This document shows, one piece after another, positions 6,511 through 8,372 of a stretch of DNA of 8,372 nt (the stretch's first letter is position 1; each line of letters starts with the position of its first letter). The notes beneath the pieces are model-generated. The model made no database searches and had not been told where the DNA came from. It saw nothing but the letters and a program-made list of their open reading frames with translations. This DNA is from Porphyrobacter sp. (GTDB lineage Bacteria > Pseudomonadota > Alphaproteobacteria > Sphingomonadales > Sphingomonadaceae), in the NCBI GenBank assembly GCA_021732945.1, contig JAKFWB010000395.1, positions 1-8,372 on the forward strand. The letters are read 5' to 3'. The position numbers and the translations under genes were made by a program.

Positions 6511-6547
6511 TTATTTCTCCATGCTCCACAGGGACTTGGCAACCAAC

Positions 6548-6559
6548 GGGCGGCCGCCC
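6548..6559. repeat. 12-base perfect palindrome in rpsM leader
   Basis: gggcggccgccc reads the same on both strands and lies about 40 bases upstream of the rpsM start. In RNA it cannot close a tight hairpin without an unpaired centre. It may be an accident of GC-rich sequence or part of a larger leader fold. Confidence 0.4.
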
Positions 6560-6598
6560 CTATCTCAACGCTCATTCACCCGATGTCCGCTTGCCGAA

Positions 6599-6612
6599 GC
6601 GTGCAGGCACGC
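6599..6612 (-). other. Hairpin in rpsM leader
   Basis: On the minus strand GCGTG pairs with CACGC around a CCTG loop. A T-rich run (ACTTTTTGTTGTTT) precedes it and a second small stem (GCTT-CGGC-AAGC) overlaps its 3' side. This could be leader structure used in r-protein autoregulation, but I do not recognise a known S4- or S13-type leader motif. Confidence 0.35.
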
Positions 6613-6689
6613 AAACAACAAAAAGTCCGGTTGGCACGCGCACGGGCGATGCCTGCCGAACTTGCTTCGAACATGTCGAATGAGGGGCG

Positions 6690-6718
6690 CGCATAGGCTG
6701 ATTCGCACAGCGCGTCAA
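6690..6718 (-). promoter_or_regulatory. Probable sigma70-type promoter of the rpsM-rplQ operon
   Basis: On the minus strand TTGACG (6713-6718) and TATGCG (6690-6695) are separated by exactly 17 bases. The -35 box is near consensus; the -10 is of the GC-tolerant type seen at strong alphaproteobacterial promoters. It lies 30 bases after the stop of the SRPBCC gene and implies a leader of about 170 bases before rpsM. Direct evidence is limited to the box sequences and spacing. Confidence 0.6.
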
Positions 6719-6747
6719 CCATATGCGGACGAACGATACGATGCCGC

Positions 6748-7653
6748 TCAACCCTTAGGGTCTTTGTCCTTGAGATCACCGAACGCATCATCAACCGTGC
6801 TGGGCTTGGCAGGCTGGGCGAGGGGTTCGACTGGCTTGGGAGCAATCGCAGGTGCAGGCTTGGGAGTAATGCTTGGCGCGGGCTTGGGCGCGGGCACAAG
6901 TGCTGCTTTGGGAGCAAGCACGGGCATAGGCTTCGGAGCGACCACGGGCGTGGTCTTAGGAGCGAGCACGGACGCGGGTTTGGTTGCAGGCTTGGTTTCA
7001 GGCTTCACTGCGGGCGCGCCGGTTGATGCCGGAGCCCCGCCCTTGCCCTTGTCGTCATCCGCAGTTTCAGCCGCTGGGGCAGATGTGGGAACAGCAACCA
7101 CGCCAAGCCCCTTGGCTAGCGCCGCAACCTGCAGCCCCATCACACCGTCGACCGCCTTGGAAATCACCGGCACTTCATAGCGCATTGGCCCGCCGACATT
7201 ATACTCCCACACGATCCGGGTGCCCTGCGGCACCTTGCTGATCGCGATGGTGAGAATGCCGATCACCGGCTCGCTTTGCAGCGGGCCAAGCGCGCCCTGC
7301 ATCCGCAACGCGACCTCGGGATACGCCTGGATCACCCGCATATGTTCAACACTGCCTTGCAGCGTGAAGCGCCCCGGCTCGTCCACTTCAGGAATGGTTT
7401 CGCAAAAGCAACCGCCGGCCTGAGGGGTCAGCGTCAGGTTGGCGGCATCGCCCGACCATGTATGGTCCTTGCTCCACCAGCCCGCGGGCGAGATCAGCGC
7501 CAGCCACACGGCCTTGGGGCTCGCTTCCACCACCACTTCCTGCCGCACGACGAAGCTGTCATCGGTTGTGCGGGTGACTTCGGCACAGGCCGGAGCGCTG
7601 AGGCCGAGCGCGGCGGCAGCCAGAATGAATGGCCGGGCGCGACCGGTCAGCAT
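6748..7653 (-). CDS. Exported SRPBCC-domain protein with Ala/Pro/Lys octapeptide-repeat tail
   Basis: The protein is 301 residues from this start. Residues 1-24 form a signal peptide (ACA-E). Residues about 30-190 resemble the SRPBCC (START/Bet v1-like, AHSA1-type) ligand-binding fold: a VVVEASPKAVWLALISP opening, then a Trp/Gly/Cys-rich stretch (WWSKDHTWSGDA, GGCFCE) and beta-rich segments. Residues about 191-225 are a charged Ala/Gly linker. Residues 226-273 are six octapeptides of the form xxPVxAPK, and the end is acidic (DDAFGDLKDKDPKG). The ATG at 7653 is preferred because GAGGG lies 8 bases upstream; a GTG at 7668 that overlaps the adk stop as GTGA is also possible. The gene sits between adk and rpsM, which are usually adjacent, and probably shares transcription with adk. 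Ligand and role are unknown. Confidence 0.82.
   Translation of the reverse strand: MLTGRARPFILAAAALGLSAPACAEVTRTTDDSFVVRQEVVVEASPKAVWLALISPAGWWSKDHTWSGDAANLTLTPQAGGCFCETIPEVDEPGRFTLQGSVEHMRVIQAYPEVALRMQGALGPLQSEPVIGILTIAISKVPQGTRIVWEYNVGGPMRYEVPVISKAVDGVMGLQVAALAKGLGVVAVPTSAPAAETADDDKGKGGAPASTGAPAVKPETKPATKPASVLAPKTTPVVAPKPMPVLAPKAALVPAPKPAPSITPKPAPAIAPKPVEPLAQPAKPSTVDDAFGDLKDKDPKG
6835..6978 (-). repeat. Six 24-bp tandem repeats coding for xxPVxAPK units
   Basis: Each 24-base unit encodes eight residues ending in Pro-Lys. In order the units are PASVLAPK, TTPVVAPK, PMPVLAPK, AALVPAPK, PAPSITPK and PAPAIAPK, followed by a degenerate PVEPLAQPAK. The shared plus-strand core is cttgggagc. The third units diverge enough that the array is not very recent. 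The composition resembles the extended Pro/Lys linkers of envelope-spanning proteins such as TonB; equivalence is not shown. Confidence 0.85.
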
Positions 7654-7661
7654 CGCAGCCG

Positions 7662-7666
7662 CCCTC
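7662..7666 (-). promoter_or_regulatory. Ribosome binding site that favours the start at 7653
   Basis: GAGGG on the minus strand, overlapping the adk stop codon region, lies 8 bases before the ATG at 7653. The alternative GTG at 7668 has its only purine-rich stretch (GAAGGG) directly abutting it, too close for normal use. Confidence 0.55.
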
Positions 7667-8312
7667 ACCCCTTCAGGATCGCGTCGATTTGGCCCGCAAC
7701 CGTCTCGATCGCTGCCATGCCATCCACCCGGGTCACAATCCCGCGCGCTTCATAGCCGGGCAGGATCGGCGCGGTCTTGGCGCGGTATTCCTGCATCCGC
7801 ATCCGCACGGTTTCCTCGTTATCATCCGGGCGGCGCTTGAATTCGGTGCTGCCGCAATTGTCGCACACGCCAGCGACTGACGGCGGATTGGCGGTATCGT
7901 GATAGAGCGCGCCGCAATTGCCGCAGGAAAAGCGCCCGGTGATCCGCTCAACCAGCGCATCTTCGTTCACTTCGAGTTCGATCACGCGATCCAGCGAACG
8001 GCCATTGCGAGCGAGGATCGCATCAAGGGCTTCAGCTTGCGCAGCAGTGCGTGGATAGCCATCAAAGATTGTGCCGGTTGCCCCAGCCATGGCGGCGAGT
8101 TCGGCGTCAATCAGATCGGAAACGATCTCGTCCGAAACCAGCTCGCCGCGCTCCATCACAGCCTTGGCCTTGAGACCGACAGGCGTTCCCGCCTTCACGG
8201 CCGCACGCAGCATGTCGCCCGTAGAAAGCTGGCGCATGCCGTGGCGCTCGACCAGGCCGGCGCTCTGCGTCCCTTTGCCTGCTCCGGGAGGGCCAAGAAG
8301 AATGATGTTCAC
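7665..8312 (-). CDS. adk: Adenylate kinase, zinc-type long form
   Basis: This 215-residue enzyme catalyses ATP + AMP to 2 ADP in the cytoplasm and sets the adenylate balance. The P-loop GPPGAGKGT is at 7-15, the AMP-binding STGDMLR at 30-36, FDGYPRT at 83-89 (Tyr where Phe is more common), and RRPDD at 160-164. The long LID domain has a four-cysteine zinc site, Cys130, Cys133, Cys150 and Cys153 (CGNC and CDNC), which stabilises the lid structurally. The start is GTG, with a GGGGGA site 6 bases upstream, and overlaps the stop of the preceding frame as GTGA, suggesting translational coupling. Position before rpsM fits the secY-adk-rpsM order of alphaproteobacteria, here interrupted by the SRPBCC gene. 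Confidence 0.98.
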   Translation of the reverse strand: MNIILLGPPGAGKGTQSAGLVERHGMRQLSTGDMLRAAVKAGTPVGLKAKAVMERGELVSDEIVSDLIDAELAAMAGATGTIFDGYPRTAAQAEALDAILARNGRSLDRVIELEVNEDALVERITGRFSCGNCGALYHDTANPPSVAGVCDNCGSTEFKRRPDDNEETVRMRMQEYRAKTAPILPGYEARGIVTRVDGMAAIETVAGQIDAILKG

Positions 8313-8372
8313 GAACCGTCCCCCTTTACACCGCCGGTCGCTGCCTGCGGCTTTATTGCAGTCTTGCGGGTT
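8309..8372 (-). CDS. 3' end of upstream gene, probably secY (partial)
   Basis: One minus-strand frame runs in from the window edge for 20 codons and stops at a TGA that overlaps the adk GTG start by four bases. The visible peptide ends AATGGVKGDGS and starts TRKTAIKPQ. In alphaproteobacteria secY, the preprotein translocase channel subunit, normally precedes adk. The residues seen here are not diagnostic, because SecY C-termini vary. The identity is inferred from synteny and the stop/start overlap only. Confidence 0.45.
   Translation of the reverse strand, partial: TRKTAIKPQAATGGVKGDGS

Noticed and set aside
6511..6522. Three-codon mini-frame ATG GAG AAA TAA directly before the rpsM GTG
   Set aside because: It contains the GGAG ribosome site of rpsM and is most simply a by-product of that site; no leader-peptide attenuation structure is visible.
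6625..6660. Attenuator-type terminator in the rpsM leader, before the ACTTTTTG run
   Set aside because: The only stem before the T run is GGCA/TGCC with a long loop and a gap before the Ts, too weak to call.

Overview
The window is high-GC DNA whose gene order and protein sequences suggest an alphaproteobacterium of the Sphingomonadales, probably of Erythrobacter/Porphyrobacter type. The clues are the adk-rpsM-rpsK-rpoA-rplQ order at the end of the ribosomal protein cluster, the style of the r-proteins, and palindromic intergenic repeats of a kind common in sphingomonads. This placement is inference; no rRNA gene or marker comparison was available.

Layout: all genes but one read on the minus strand. 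At the right edge is the extreme 3' end of a gene that synteny suggests is secY. It overlaps adk by four bases. After adk comes an exported SRPBCC-domain protein with an octapeptide-repeat tail, then a probable sigma70-type promoter with a leader of about 170 bases, then rpsM, rpsK, rpoA and rplQ (S13, S11, RNA polymerase alpha, L17). A strong intrinsic terminator closes this operon. Both rpoA and rplQ are followed by copies of one composite palindromic repeat, in opposite orientations.

Beyond the operon lie a secreted serine hydrolase of the beta-lactamase superfamily, then two tandem, related exported proteins. Each of these has a signal peptide, a glycine-zipper hydrophobic segment, an Arg/Asp/Gly/Tyr-rich low-complexity stretch and a C-terminal domain with two cysteines. 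Several hairpins separate these genes. At the left edge a plus-strand TRIC/UPF0126 cation-channel gene, cut by the window start, runs convergently into the last of them.

Functionally the right half is core housekeeping: protein export, adenylate balance, 30S head assembly, transcription and 50S assembly. The left half is envelope-related accessory material. I see no mobile element, CRISPR array, tRNA or rRNA. The parts least explained by known biology are the tandem glycine-zipper paralogues, the SRPBCC-repeat gene inside a conserved ribosomal operon, and the composite repeats whose stems and loops covary.
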